This document shows positions 9,758-20,650 of a stretch of DNA of 64,000 bases, one piece after another; positions within the stretch are counted from its first letter, which is position 1; each line of letters starts with the position of its first letter. A program made the position numbers and the translations under genes. This DNA comes from Acanthosepion esculentum (taxonomy: Eukaryota > Mollusca > Cephalopoda > Sepiida > Sepiidae). The notes beneath the pieces were generated by a model, which had not been told where the DNA came from, did no database searches, and was given only the letters and a program-made list of their open reading frames with translations. The stretch spans positions 97,159,360 to 97,223,359 of the forward strand of contig OZ038485.1 in the NCBI GenBank assembly GCA_964036315.1, read 5' to 3'.

Positions 9758-9847
<90 letters not shown>
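9758..9847 (+). repeat. (TA)n(TG)n array
   Basis: TA to about 9806, then TG to 9847. It borders the left arm of the following inverted repeat. Confidence 0.97.
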
Positions 9848-9850
<3 letters not shown>

Positions 9851-9871
9851 AATTTGGCAGTAACTTTTCTT

Positions 9872-10068
9872 TTAAACATGTTGTGTTGAATGTTAAAGAC
9901 AACATCGTCCTGCATATTTTCTTTTGAATTTTCTCATATTTTCTAATGAGACTCTTTTTTTGAATTTTTATTTCGATATCATTTTCAAATAAAAAGTCTC
10001 ATTAGAAAATATGAGAAAATTCAATAGAAAATATGCAGGACGATGTTGTCTTTAACATTCAACACATG

Positions 10069-10073
<5 letters not shown>
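9872..10073. repeat. 82-bp inverted repeat (PLE tail-like) with short loop
   Basis: The left arm (about 9872-9955) and right arm (about 9991-10072) are reverse complements over about 82 bases with only a 2-base indel, one substitution and one inserted C. The centre is about 35 bases of A/T-rich spacer. The outer end of each arm (TTAAACATGT) lies within about 25 bases of a TA-type array. The minus-strand arm plus (AC)n(TA)n tail resembles the PLE1 3' end near 3475-3500. Confidence 0.85.

Positions 10074-10117
<44 letters not shown>
10074..10117. repeat. (TA)n array
   Basis: About 44 bases of TA, the right edge of the inverted repeat and just upstream of the second mariner copy. Confidence 0.97.
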
Positions 10118-10120
<3 letters not shown>

Positions 10121-10129
10121 GCATATAAT

Positions 10130-10890
10130 ACAATGGGAAAACTATCGCCGTGTTATATTTTTAATTTTGCACATGCGTTTTGTTTGTTTTTGATTTTATC
10201 GACTACACAGTACAGTATGGCCAGCTGGCCACCGTCTGTGAGAAAAAGAGTGCCATGGAGAAATTCAATCCACCAGAAATTTAAAAACGGCATGATATAC
10301 TGCTTGGCATTCGCGCCGGAAAATCCAGTACGAGTATTTCAGAGTGTTTGGGTATCAATCTGAGGACAGTGCATAGGATTTGGAAAGAGTTGGATGAGTC
10401 TATTGGTGATTACGAAAGTATATCAGTTTGGAAGACACACTTTGATCGTTCTGATAAAAAAAAGAACTCCCAACATTGTTGGTGAGGGCCTCAGATTCAA
10501 CACATGAATTGACTTGTGGAGGTAGTGCTGCTATGGGGAAAGAGGACGGCTGCTTGGAGAACCTATGTCTGGCAAGAGAACTCGACACCATGCTACAAAA
10601 GCAGTAGGACCCAGTCATGTCTGTCAGGCAATTTCTGCGACCACATCACCCATTACATATGGCCACGTAACTTTCCAGACTGCAGCACTCTTGATTATCA
10701 TGCGTGGGACGTAGTTGAGCGAGAGACCAACAAAATTCCTTGTAGCATCAAAGATGAACTGAAGACAAGAATTATGGTGACATTCAGCAAATAAAACAAG
10801 GAGACCGTCCAGAAGAGTCGCAGAAGATTCCGATATCGTCTGGAGTTCATGGTTGAAGCCAATGGCGATTTTAATGAATAAATTTACTCT
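10130..10890 (+). mobile_element. mariner-family element, internal deletion 2
   Basis: This is the same mariner family as at 6936-7690. The N-terminal part reads to HFDRSDKKKNS near 10475 and then jumps to GLRFNT-like sequence. The C-terminal part contains RTYVWQENSTPCYKS, LSGNFCDHITHYIWPRNF and DVVERETNKIPCSIKDEL. The deleted segment starts and ends at different positions from copy 1, so the two deletions arose separately. Frameshifts and stops are present. The 3' end near 10880 reads ATAAATTTACTCTTTGGGAT, as in copy 1. Confidence 0.85.
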
Positions 10891-10909
10891 TTGGGATTTC
10901 AAGATATTT

Positions 10910-11575
10910 TTGTGTAACTTTGTAGCCTCTTCTGTCCGTTTGTTATCGAACTCCTACTGGGATTTTGGAGATAGACCCCCATAACTATATAGATTATGAA
11001 ACTACATTAACCAGGGTTCTTGGATAAGTATATTTCATTTTCATCAAATGGTATCCCCGTAGGGCAAAAACTCCCCATTGCAAATTTTTCCCCGTTGATT
11101 TAAATTAGATTTAAATCCGAACTATCGAATGACTCATATCCAAAACATAGAAGGCGAAAGCCAGAAGATGGAGGTCACATCGGCAAGATCAAAATGAGAC
11201 ACTGTGGACGTCAAGTTGAGCATGAAATCACCAATCAATAGGCAGTGCCTTACAATACATATTTGTTGCGACAATTCTACTGCCGTATCAATCTTAAAAT
11301 TTGCTCATCAGTTCATTCAATCAAGTATTGCATCAAATATATATCAAAGGGGTTAGATCTAGCTGTTTTTTCACAAAACCCTACTAATTCTTTACCCTTC
11401 GATTGGGATTAAATTTAAATTTGAGCAAGGGAACAATTCACAAAATATAGAAGAAAAAGCCAGAAGATGGAGGCCACATCTGCAGGATCATTGAGTAATA
11501 ATGAAATGCATAATTATTTTTTTACAAATTATAACAATGATTTAAAATCAATCATCATTTTCTTACAAAAAAATA
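10910..11575 (-). repeat. R2 dispersed repeat
   Basis: Read on the minus strand, this shares long stretches with 24115-24910 and 49265-49790. Landmarks are GTGACCTCCATCTTCTGGCT, the block around GTTATCGAACTCCTACTGGG at its plus-strand start, and a TAAATTTAAATTT core. R2 contains two partially repeated sub-blocks of about 300 bases. No coding sequence or clear termini were seen, so the class is unknown. Confidence 0.75.
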
Positions 11576-12720
11576 TTCTAATCATGGACGAATAGCAGAC
11601 TTATAGATATGTAAGATAAATTCTGGAGAGAAAAAAATGTCTAGCACGACACTGTAAACCAAATTCTTTAGTAGGTGACCTAGCAATGGATTCAGTATAA
11701 TCTTTCCATCTCGTGTCAGCCGAGAACTTTTGCCCAGAAGAAGATTTAATGAGTCACTCTTCTGGAGGTCAGCATCAGCCATGGCAGAGAGGAGCCTCTC
11801 TGATGATTAATAGAGAGGAGTTTATTTTGGGGGTTTTAAAATTAATAAGCCATCTTTTGTCCCAGTTAACAATAGACTGGAGGTTCTTTTAGATATCAGT
11901 TGTCATTTTGACCTTATCAAACTGATCAGACTTACTATCAAGACGGACGGAAATAGTTGTTTCATCAGCGTAGATACCAAGTCGGGAGCTGATGCCATCG
12001 GGAAGGTCATTCTTGAAAAAAGACAATGCATGACCTGAGACCTGAGGGACACCTGCATTAGTACGAAAGGAACTGCAAGAGTGGACGTTCAGGATTCGAT
12101 AGCAAAATTTGCCCGGGGGGGACACCGTAACTTTTCAGCTTGTGGAGATTACCTGTATGCTAAATACTATTGAAAACTTTCGAGATATCCAACGCCAAAG
12201 CTCGGGGTTCACCATTCTTATCTAGAGCTTCATCAGCAGTTGACCTGAAGAAACGAAGTCATATCGCAAGTCTGAAAAAGACCCTGATATGTGAGATGCT
12301 TAACCAATTCAGCATTCAATGGGCTCTCTAGTATTTTCCAAAAAAAAGAAAAAAAAAGAAGGAGAATAATAGGTCGATAGTTGAAAGTGTCGGACGGTAC
12401 ACCAGAGTTCTTAAAACCTAGAAAAACAGTTGAAGAGTTCCAGTAGGTAGAAAGCAAGAAGCAGCAGTTTAGGGAAAACAGGAACCATTTCAAGTGAGAA
12501 CATTTTGTGTGGAAACCCAGGACAATTATTCTTTTCTGACACTGATGAGAATTTAAATCGCAGTACATTTTGTCGGTTATTGTAACTTTTTATTAAAAAA
12601 AAAACTTGTAAATTTGTTAACTGTAAAAAATAGATAACTTGTCGAAGTGAGCCCTCCACTGTCAATGTAATTTTGCTTCTACGATATGACCTCAATGACC
12701 TCAAATGAGGGCAGGTGATG
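11576..12720 (-). mobile_element. LINE A reverse-transcriptase fragment
   Basis: The minus strand preserves several RT blocks in broken frames. They are FNYRPIILLLFFSFFWKILE (fingers, 12340-12400), then AGVPQVSGHALSFFKNDLPD, then LGIYADETTISVRLDSKSDQ (catalytic box, with YADE in place of YADD, near 11970). The last block is FFSPEFILHIYKSAIRP at the left end. The catalytic substitution and several stops make it dead. It lacks the 3' end that other LINE A copies carry, so it is truncated at both ends. Confidence 0.85.
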
Positions 12721-12785
12721 CTAATTCACGCCCGAGAAACCATCATTACCTCGCTTTTTCCAGTGGGTCTTTTGTTCCACATATA

Positions 12786-13392
12786 CCTGGTGTAACAGCA
12801 TATTTGTCCATTCCGCAAAATGTTTAATATCTCAAAAACCACTAAACTAATTGAGTTTTTTTTACAGACTTTTAGTTAAGATTTTTAGCCATCTTGACAC
12901 CATTTGTCGTAAGAATCACTGAAAAACCTTTGAGGTATTCAGCTAGAAATAGAACAGGTCAAAATCGGTTTGTGTCAGTTCTGTTGTCTTCCCAGCTGAG
13001 CAATGGTGAGGCGAAAAAGGTCATTCAGGCCTACATTAATTGTACCAAAATTGATACTGTTGATTTCATCTTACAAGTCCATTCAAGAACCATCAAGAGA
13101 ACCGCGAATAAGTTTAAAAAAGAGGAAACCAGTAGAGAGGAAAACTGGTCACAGGAGGTCACAACATTTCAACTTAGAGCTACAGAGATAAATTATAGAA
13201 GATCAACTCAATCCATAAGACGTTTGGCACGTGAGAGAGGGGTTGCAGCTATGACAGTCCAGAGAGCAGAGAAAAAGGCTTGAAAATGAAATTATACGTG
13301 AAACGTGTGAGGCACCTTGTTACTCCAGGACAGAAAATTAGAAGATTGGAAAGAGCGAAGATCATCTTGAATAAGTTTGAAAATGGCACTGA

Positions 13393-13428
<36 letters not shown>

Positions 13429-13707
13429 TATCTTTATTTCAATCCTTCCGGAGCCTCCGATCATTAGCTATGATTAATTAATGCTGAACATGTCATTTTC
13501 GTTTATGATCGATTTCATTATGATTAAGCTTGGAGAGTAATTATACATACTTATTGCTCAAAGTAGATTCCAGTAGTGTTATAACACTCTTGGGAAATTC
13601 CAGTAAGATATATTTAATCATTTCTAAGATACAACGGTTCAAATCTTAATCTAACAATTGAACAATTTTGCTGTTACACGATTTGGACAATTTTGTTGTA
13701 ACAACCA
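12786..13707 (+). mobile_element. mariner-like deletion derivative with TA core, copy 1
   Basis: A terminal CCTGGTGTAACAGCATA next to TA (12784-12785) starts the element. An N-terminal transposase region follows: MVRRKRSFRPTLIVPK at 13003, then YKSIQEPS and, in another frame, STQSIRRLARERGVAAMTVQ. The DNA-binding part runs to about 13395, and instead of the DDE/D core there is a (TA)n array (13398-13428) followed directly by about 280 bases of 3' non-coding sequence. Copy 2 at 48044-48944 has the same layout. The right terminus is degraded. Confidence 0.8.
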
Positions 13708-13719
13708 AGCGAGCTTATC

Positions 13720-14280
13720 TCGGTACCTGGAGGAGTACTGTTGCCGTGATATCTGGGTAGACGAGGCATGTATAATCGGGGTATCACGCTTGTATCTTCT
13801 TTCCCGGATTATTTATTCCTTCCTTTAGGGTGCTGGAAGTAGACAATTTCCGGGCAGGGAGCTAATTCTTTTGGTTGTTCCGCTTTTGAAGAGAGGAGAA
13901 TGACTGAAGAGGAAGTAAAATTAAGCTAACGAAAGGGCCCGGTAGCTCCAGCCAAGACCGTCACCCTATTGGTGCGATGAACGCCCGAGACGTCCATTCC
14001 CGACTTGGCCCACTGAGCCATGTCAGGTTCAAACATCGTGTAGGTGCGAGATGATGCTGACAAAGGTCAACAATGATTGAAAGATATAAGTGAGAGAATG
14101 CGAAGATACAGGCGAAAGAGGAGAGAAGAGCGGAAGCATGCGATAATGAATGATCGTAGTTGTCAACTCACATGGAATTATCTTAGGTACAGTAGCTTAG
14201 ATTAATAACACTGATTACCAACAAGGCTTGAACGGAATTAGAAAGAAAACGAGAAGATACAGGGAACGATGTAAGAAGAG
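13720..14280. other. no recognised feature
   Basis: Moderate GC sequence with no convincing open frame. A TCAGGTTCAAACATCG segment at 14023-14038 looks like a pol III B box, and the preceding GACTTGGCCCACTGAGCC may belong to the same decayed SINE, but no A box pairs with it. Confidence 0.3.
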
Positions 14281-14287
14281 ATGAGGT

Positions 14288-15935
14288 ATGATGGGAATGG
14301 TAATGTTAAAGGCAATGGTAAAACAAATGCAGAAGGACGTGTATGCGTCTTCTCACGCGACCAGTTCAACCTATACAGCGAGGCAATTCCGAGAGAATTG
14401 GAAACCCTACCGGGATTTAAGGATTGGCGGCCACAATCTTAACAACATAAGTAAAAGCAGCACAGGCTAAATTAAACAGAAACAAAGCAGTAGGGCCAGA
14501 CAGAATTGTGACGGAAATTGTGACTTTGGCATGGACAAGATCACCGAAATAACAAATTAAATCTACAACAGCGGGGATATACCGGAAGGCCTCAGCAGAT
14601 CTACCTTGATAGCTATGCCTAAGAAACCAGGCGCAAATGAATGCGAACTTCACCGAACAATAAGCCATGTGACAAAACTCATCATCCGTATTAGGCTGAG
14701 TACAGTGGCGCAGAAGAATCAAGTGAGAGATAGGACGCGAACAGTGCGGGTTCGTTAAAGACACCGGAACAAGGAACGCGATATTCATGCTCAGAATGTC
14801 ATCAGAAAGAGCGGTACAAATGCATAAGGACGTGTATCTATGTTTCATAGTCTATGTAAAGGCCTTCGAAAAAGTACACCACAAGGATCTGCTGGAATTG
14901 CTCAGCAGGCTTGATATATTCGGGAAATATATCAGAATAATCAAGAACCTATACTGGCAGCAAACAGCATGCATGCGCGTAAGAAACGAGTTCAGTGAAT
15001 ATACGAAAATAGAAAGGTGCGTAAGAAAAGGATGCGTCTTCTCACCCGACCTGTTCAACGTATACAGCGAAGCAATTCTGAGAGAATTGGAAACCCTACC
15101 GGGATTTAGGCATTGGCCACAATCTTAACAACATAAGATACGCAGATGACACAGTACTGATAGCAGACACGGAAAACGAATTACGATATCTCCTACAGAA
15201 GGTAGCGACGGAGAGTGTGAAGAAGGGACCAAGCATAAACTACAAGAAAACGGAATGGTCATTAGTGAAAGAATGAGCCCGAAATGCGATTTACAGATCA
15301 GGGACATTAGATTCAAGCAGACGCGGAAGTTTTAATACCAGGGAAGCGTCTTGACAGATGACGGTAAATGCGACACTGAGATCCGTAGACGTATTGGGGT
15401 GGCCGAGGACACATTCCAAAAGCTATGTATTGCGAGACAGGATGTTTTCTTTGGTAACGAAGAAAAGAATACTGAGTTGTTACGTGACACCTGTCCTTCT
15501 TTACGGCAGCGAATTTTGGACGATTTCCTCAAAGATGAAGAAGAGGTGACGGAGATGTGGTTCTACAGAAAGGATTCTAAGCATATCATGGACCGAGCGT
15601 GTGAGCAACGATGAGGATGAAAACAAGGAAGAGGCTTATACTTAACATCAGGAAGAGGCAGCTGAAGTTTCTGCGACACATAATGAGGAAGGAATGCCTG
15701 GAGAATCTGATACTCACGGGTCGAATAGAGGGAAAGAGAAACAAGGGAAAACCTTGCGTGACATACCTAGTATCCTTAAGCAAGTGGATGAGAGAGCGTG
15801 GTCTGGGGGAGGTGGCAGAGGGAAGGAACTTGTTGAGAGCTGCAAGATAGAAGGAGGGAGAGAGCCATAATCGCCTACATCCTGAAAGGACACGGCACAT
15901 AGAAAGAAATAATATTAGCCGTTTCCCTATAAAGA
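14288..15935 (+). mobile_element. LINE C with RT and C-terminal region, rearranged
   Basis: Broken frames give a LINE reverse transcriptase: KAVGPDRIVTEIV near 14490, CFIVYVKAFEKVHHKDLLEL (14840-14900), ERCVRKGCVFSPDLFNVYSE, then IRYADDTVLIADTENEL (catalytic YADD intact, 15140). Next come VTPVLLYGSEFW and the C-terminal IMRKECLENLILTGRIEGK region, ending near 15935 after GGACACGGCACATAGAAAG. A piece of the RT (14345-14452) duplicates 15023-15135, so the 5' part is rearranged. Several stops and frameshifts make it inactive. Confidence 0.85.
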
Positions 15936-16069
15936 AATATTCGCCATTCATTAAACAAACAGCCAGTGCTACTTTCAGTTGAAATTTATAAAATGTTTCT
16001 CCTAAAACAATTTAAAAGGGATTCTGAAGTTCTGTTAATGTTATTGCTCTTTCCAGTACTTATGGAGGA

Positions 16070-16480
16070 GTGTTACGTGGCTGATTTGTTAGAACGTTCG
16101 CTTTTCGATCATGAGACCCAAGTTCAAATCGCGCTATGGACAATTTCTCAGGAAGGTGACCTCTTGATATTATCGGTCTGTAGAAGCGATCTCAGCGTGC
16201 GGCACTTATGGAAAGTGCCTGAAAACCATACCACCGATTCACCCAACCCTTGTGAGTGAAATTAGGCATACGGTACTTTTTTAGCTAGCAAGTCAACGCG
16301 ATTCAACCATATTCAGACTCACACCAAATAATACCCTCTGCAACTAAGGTTCGCTCAGCATAGCTACCGTATAAACCACAGGTTGGCCGTGTGGGTGTTG
16401 AACAAACACAAATATACCTGAGCAGGAGTCTGCAATATGGATTGGCTAGCAGACAGGCATACTAGCGGGCAGCCGTTGCT
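16070..16480 (+). mobile_element. SINE-1 inserted in LINE C
   Basis: The tRNA-like head includes TTAGAACGTTCGCTTTTCGA and a CAAGTTCAAATCGCG B box. The body runs through GATCTCAGCGTGCGGCACTT and ends near TGAGCAGGAGTCTGCAATAT. It matches the reverse complement of 5890-6385 almost end to end. It splits the surrounding LINE C-type sequence, so it is the younger insertion. Confidence 0.75.
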
Positions 16481-16753
16481 TATTGTTGGAGGTTTCCTTT
16501 CTAACCTTTTGTTTGAATTAGTGGGGAACGCTAACATCTTCATTATGTTATTATTTTCTCTTCGTGTTACATGTAAGAACCAAATTATTATTGCTGATGA
16601 AAGTCCTCAACTGATGTGGTTTCTGTCATTTGCTACAGTTTTTTGCAATTACGTAGCGCGCGACGAGGTTCGAAATAGGTTGCTCTTCGTTAGAGACTTC
16701 ATTCGCTGGAAACCAGTTTCACCATTGATCTGAGAAAGCTCATGTATACTGCT

Positions 16754-16898
16754 CACAGCTCGGGCATCTCGAGGCGGTGTAATAGTTAGCAAGCTTGTCT
16801 GGCTACAGCATTTACGACTGAGTAGTGAGTTCGATCCTCACTGGGTGCCTCTCTCCTGTCGGCCTTGTGCTACATCTAAGCTACGCTTGGAAAAGCAT
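16754..16898 (+). mobile_element. SINE-2 (tRNA-derived) with 7-bp TSD
   Basis: The head TCTCGAGGCGGTGTAATAGT has a tRNA A box, GAGTTCGATCCTCACTGGGT holds a B box and T arm, and the tail is CTACGCTTGGAAAA. TACTGCT at 16747-16753 and 16899-16905 is a plausible target-site duplication. The family matches 23973-24108. Mutations in the A box and anticodon arm exclude a functional tRNA gene. Confidence 0.85.
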
Positions 16899-17079
16899 TA
16901 CTGCTGATAGTTTAGATATTTCTGAACGAGTTTAGAGCCACGAATGACATTCATATGAAAGTCTCGAGAAAATAACTTGAGTTTTTATGTTTTGGGGGTT
17001 TATGTTTTTGCTTTTTAGCAGTTTGCGGTAATCTTTGTTGTCAATATCCATGGAGATCCCATGCCTTCAGATAATAACT

Positions 17080-17735
17080 ATCAAACGCATATGACTGGGT
17101 AGGAAAGGTAATGCATTGAGAACTGTGCAAAACAAGATTTTATCATAAACTAGAAAATATCGTGGAGAATAAAAACATGAAATTCTCTAAATTTTTGATA
17201 TCTCGATGGTTTACTCATTTCAGACAAAAACATCAGATCAATTCCTAAAGTACCGGTGAAAAAAGTTGTCAGACGTTTGATGTCATTGTTCCAGTAGAAT
17301 CCAGTTAATTTGAAATAAAGAGCTATACCGAAAAAATTTTGCATTTTGGCAGAGATCTACAATCTTAGGATATATCGGTTTGATTTTAAACCCACAATTA
17401 CTGGCGTGCTTGGAACAGTCCAGAACAGACTTGCAAAACAGTTGGAAGAAGTATAAATCCGTTGCATGCTCACAATATTCAAGTAACATTACTAAAAATC
17501 GCCTATATATCAAATACTGAGGAGAAAGCTGGCGTATTCAGGAAGCTTGTTGACACTAGATCTCCAATCTCTATTTATTTTTTTTTTTTTATACTATGTC
17601 ACTTCAGACATTTCAGCAATTATGGCTCTCCACAACACCCTATATTTTGTTGCATTAAATAATATATGGTTTTTGGCTAATACTCTTCGTCCTTGTTCTA
17701 CTCTAACGCGTTAAGTGCGTTAACCGCTTCTTTTG
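17080..17735. other. no recognised gene
   Basis: AT-rich sequence with a 10-base T run near 17580. The minus-strand frame at 17283-17513 (76 codons, Cys- and Phe-rich) could be a very decayed LINE RT piece, but I could not place it in the family alignment. Confidence 0.3.
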
Positions 17736-17739
17736 GTGT

Positions 17740-18660
17740 CATTATAGCCTGTGAATGTTAAATTCCATAGGCCTTCTTTCCTTTTTATATGTCCTTGTTG
17801 TGCCATCCATTTACTCGGGCACGTTAAGTAGATTATTCTCTGTTTCCCGGCTTTAGCTTTCAATATGCCTTGTGAGTGTTAAATTCTCTGGGCCTTCTTT
17901 CCTTTTTATATCTCCTTGTTTTGCCATCCATTTACTCAATCTCCTTAAGTAGATTATTCTCTGTTTCCCGGTTTTAGCTTTCAATATTTCCTGTGAGTGT
18001 TAAATTCTCTGGGCTTTCTTTCCTTATTATACGTCCTTGATTTGCCATCCATTTACTCGGGCTCGTTAAGTAGGTTATTCGCTGTTTAACCGTCTTGTCT
18101 TCTCTTGTCTTGTCTTCAATATGCCTTGAGGGTCTTAAATTCTGCCTGTGAATGTTAAATTCTCTAGGGTTTCTTTCCTTTTTATATGTCATTGTTTTGC
18201 CATCCATTCACTCAATCTCGTTAAGTAGATTATTCTCTGTTTCTCGGTTTTAGCTTTCAATATGCCTTGTGAGTGTTAAATTCTCTGGGCTTTCTTTCCT
18301 CATTGTATGTCCTTGATTTACCATTCATTTACTCAGGCTCGTTAAGTAGGTTAATCGCTGTTTAACCGTCTTGCTTTGTCTTCAATATGCCTTGAGGGTC
18401 TTAAATTCTCCTGGCTTACTTTCTCCGTTATATATGCTTGTTTTGTCATCCATTTAAACTAAGGAAGTAGGTTACTCGCTGTCTGCCTTCCTTCCTTTGC
18501 TTTCAATATATCTCTTCAGTGTTAAATTCCCTAAGCCTTCTTTCCTCGTCATATATCATTTTTAGACATCCATTCGCATAACTCGTTAGGTAGGTTACTC
18601 ACTGTATCACATGATTATTTTACTTTTTAATACACCTCGTCAGTGTTATATTTTCTAGGT
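17740..18660 (-). repeat. 120-bp tandem array derived from LINE C coding sequence
   Basis: About eight units with a period close to 120 bases. The landmark GTGAGTGTTAAATTCTCTGG recurs at about 17752, 17872, 17993, 18148, 18269, 18393, 18512 and 18630. The plus-strand unit also contains TTTGCCATCCATTTACTC and TTAAGTAGATTATTCTCTG. On the minus strand the unit translates as LINE C C-terminus (ITYLTSPSKWMANQ, then RKESPENLTLTGNIES). The array has become satellite-like, and the later units are more diverged. Confidence 0.85.
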
Positions 18661-18901
18661 CGCCTTTCCTCATTGTGTCACAGAAATCTCGGCTATCTCT
18701 TTCTAAGAATTATTTTACTTGCAGTCACTGATTTCTCTAAAACGTTCTCGTTAACTACTTACTCTTTTCGTATTATTCTCTGTATTCGTCGATACGTCAA
18801 ATCCGTTCTTCATCTGGGTAGAGATGGTCAAGAATTAGGTGTCTTGTAAAAGATTAGACAATAAATAACCATTCCCGACTATTTTTCTTTCATGAACATT
18901 T

Positions 18902-19290
18902 CTTCTTCGTCTTCTTCTTCTTCTTCTTGCGCCCTCTCCTCTCAGGACGTAGACGAAAATGGCCATCCACTATTTCCTATCCTTTGTAGCTCTTAATAAG
19001 TTTTGCCTTTCTGTTATTTCACCTAAACCCGGTTCTGCCTTCCATTTATTCAAGCTCACTAAGCAGGTTATGCATTGTTTTCCTCTTTCCCTCTTGCCTC
19101 AATCTGTCTTGTGTGTATCATATTTCCCAAGCACTCTTTCCTTTTTATGTGACCTAGATTTACTTAAACTCTTTAATTCGCTTACTCTATATTTCTGTTA
19201 CCTTCAATAGGTCCTGTGAGTGTTATATTCTCTGAGTCCTCTTTCCTCGATATCTTCGTTCCTCGTGTATTCTATCCACAGTGGGGTGTC
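18902..19290 (-). mobile_element. LINE C 3' end with (GAA)n tail
   Basis: A single-copy minus-strand LINE C end lies in the same orientation as the tandem array. The plus strand shows CCATTTATTCAAGCTCACTA and CAGGACGTAGACGAAAATGG, corresponding to the LINE C 3' region at 15780-15890. A CTT repeat at 18902-18930 is its tail. From 19300 to 19900 nothing recognisable is seen. Confidence 0.7.
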
Positions 19291-19905
19291 AGCTATCCTT
19301 GATAAAACAGAATGTGTAAAAATGATAGCTCTGCATTTTTCAATGATTCAAGAAACGAATTAAATTTCCTCATCCCGGAACACGCCAGATGACCTTACCA
19401 ATTGTACAACTACTACTCAATGAAACGGTGTATTTTGGAAAGACTTCTCTAGAGACAAACAGACATTTGGCTTTTGGCTTTGCTAGCGCGTAGGAAAAGA
19501 CTTTTTTTTCTAAAATTACACCAAGCGGATGCAGGAAATGTTTGCAGTCTGTTTTAAAACGTTAGTCATGTGGGCGTAGAGGCAATTACTGAACAAAACG
19601 AAGCCATCATGGATTTGGTGGCAATAATAATGGCCGCCAGATATGTAATAATAAAAATAATAATAAATATGCATATGTGGGCGTTAATGAATTTGCTATT
19701 AATAACGAAAAACATTATTATTTTGTTAACGATATATTATGAATAGTAAAAGTATTTGTATTGCTATTATTGTTAATAAATGTAAAATATAACAGGAATA
19801 AAATATCTTGATATGTAATCGTTAGCGACATACAGTACGAGGCCTTAATATTTGAAAATTTCAGTAGAAAGACTGTGATGCTCCAATCTCCGAAAAACAG
19901 TAAGT

Positions 19906-20603
19906 AACTTCTTGAGAGATCCTCTTTGCGACTACTCTGCCTCACGTTGACTGCTGACCTGAGATGGAACAAATACATTGAGTCAATAGCTTGGAAATTT
20001 GGCTCCCTGTGCCACGCCAGGAAATTTTTCTCGCCGGAGTCGATCCTTCAAATCTACAAATCAACCATTCGCCCTTGCATAGAGTATTGCTGCCATATAT
20101 GGTCTGGTGCCCCTTATGTTCGTCTCAAGGTTCATGATAAGATCCAGAGACGGATATGCAACGTAACTGACTCTGATCTGGCATCTCGTCTGCAGTCGTT
20201 CTCTCACAAACGTGCCGTCACCTCCTTCTGTCTTTTTTACACTTTCATGGTAACTGTTCCGAGGAGCTGCTTTCGCTGGTTCCCAAACTTCATGAATTTA
20301 AGCGTTCTACTAGGCTGGCATCTCGCTCTCACCCTTTCACTGTTGAAACTGTTAAATGTAGCCGTCTCTTCTACTCCAATAGATTCATGTCTCGTACCTC
20401 TCGCCTGTGGAAATCTCGCCCCTTTTCTTGTTTCTCTGATAGCTATAATCTCCAACTATTCAAATGTAATGTCAATCGATGTCTCCAGATGCCCTGATCT
20501 ATCACCTATCCTTCTCTTCATCCTTTCTTTTATCACTCCTATTTGCCCGAGCTCCAACTCTCTGTAACCCCTTGCGTGCTAGTGGCTTGCTTGGGGTGAA
20601 ACG

Positions 20604-20606
<3 letters not shown>
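19906..20606 (+). mobile_element. LINE A 3' fragment, first of a tandem pair
   Basis: It starts at AACTTCTTGAGAGATCCTCT and encodes LTLTADLRWNKYIESIAW, FFSPESILQIYKSTIRPCIE, HDKIQRRICNVTDSDLASRL, then a frameshift into the C-terminal block with SHPFTVETV-equivalent codons. It ends with TGCTAGTGGCTTGCTTGGGG and the TA array. The fragment covers only the C-terminal part after the RT core. It shares its 5' start with the next copy. Confidence 0.9.

Positions 20607-20649
<43 letters not shown>
20607..20649. repeat. (TA)n array between two LINE A copies
   Basis: About 43 bases of TA joining the 3' end of one LINE A copy to the 5' end of the next. Confidence 0.97.

Positions 20650-20650
<1 letters not shown>

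Larger units (their letters stand above)
15960..17075 (-). mobile_element. LINE C-type copy interrupted by two SINEs
   Basis: The host repeat survives as three blocks, 15960-16070, 16480-16750 and 16905-17075, which line up in order with 24935-26085. On the minus strand the blocks carry traces of a LINE C-terminal region of the QLKWISHVTRREN and SNKRLGRKPP type. SINE-1 and SINE-2 copies separate the blocks. The plus-strand frame at 16437-16733 is a shadow of this repeat. Confidence 0.6.

Noticed and set aside
16437..16733. 98-codon frame that might be a membrane protein
   Set aside because: The same DNA recurs at 25690-25960 as part of a LINE C-type repeat read on the other strand, so the frame is a shadow.
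17740..18660. CRISPR-like array
   Set aside because: There is no repeat-spacer structure: the 120-base units are contiguous and derive from LINE coding sequence, and the genome is eukaryotic.
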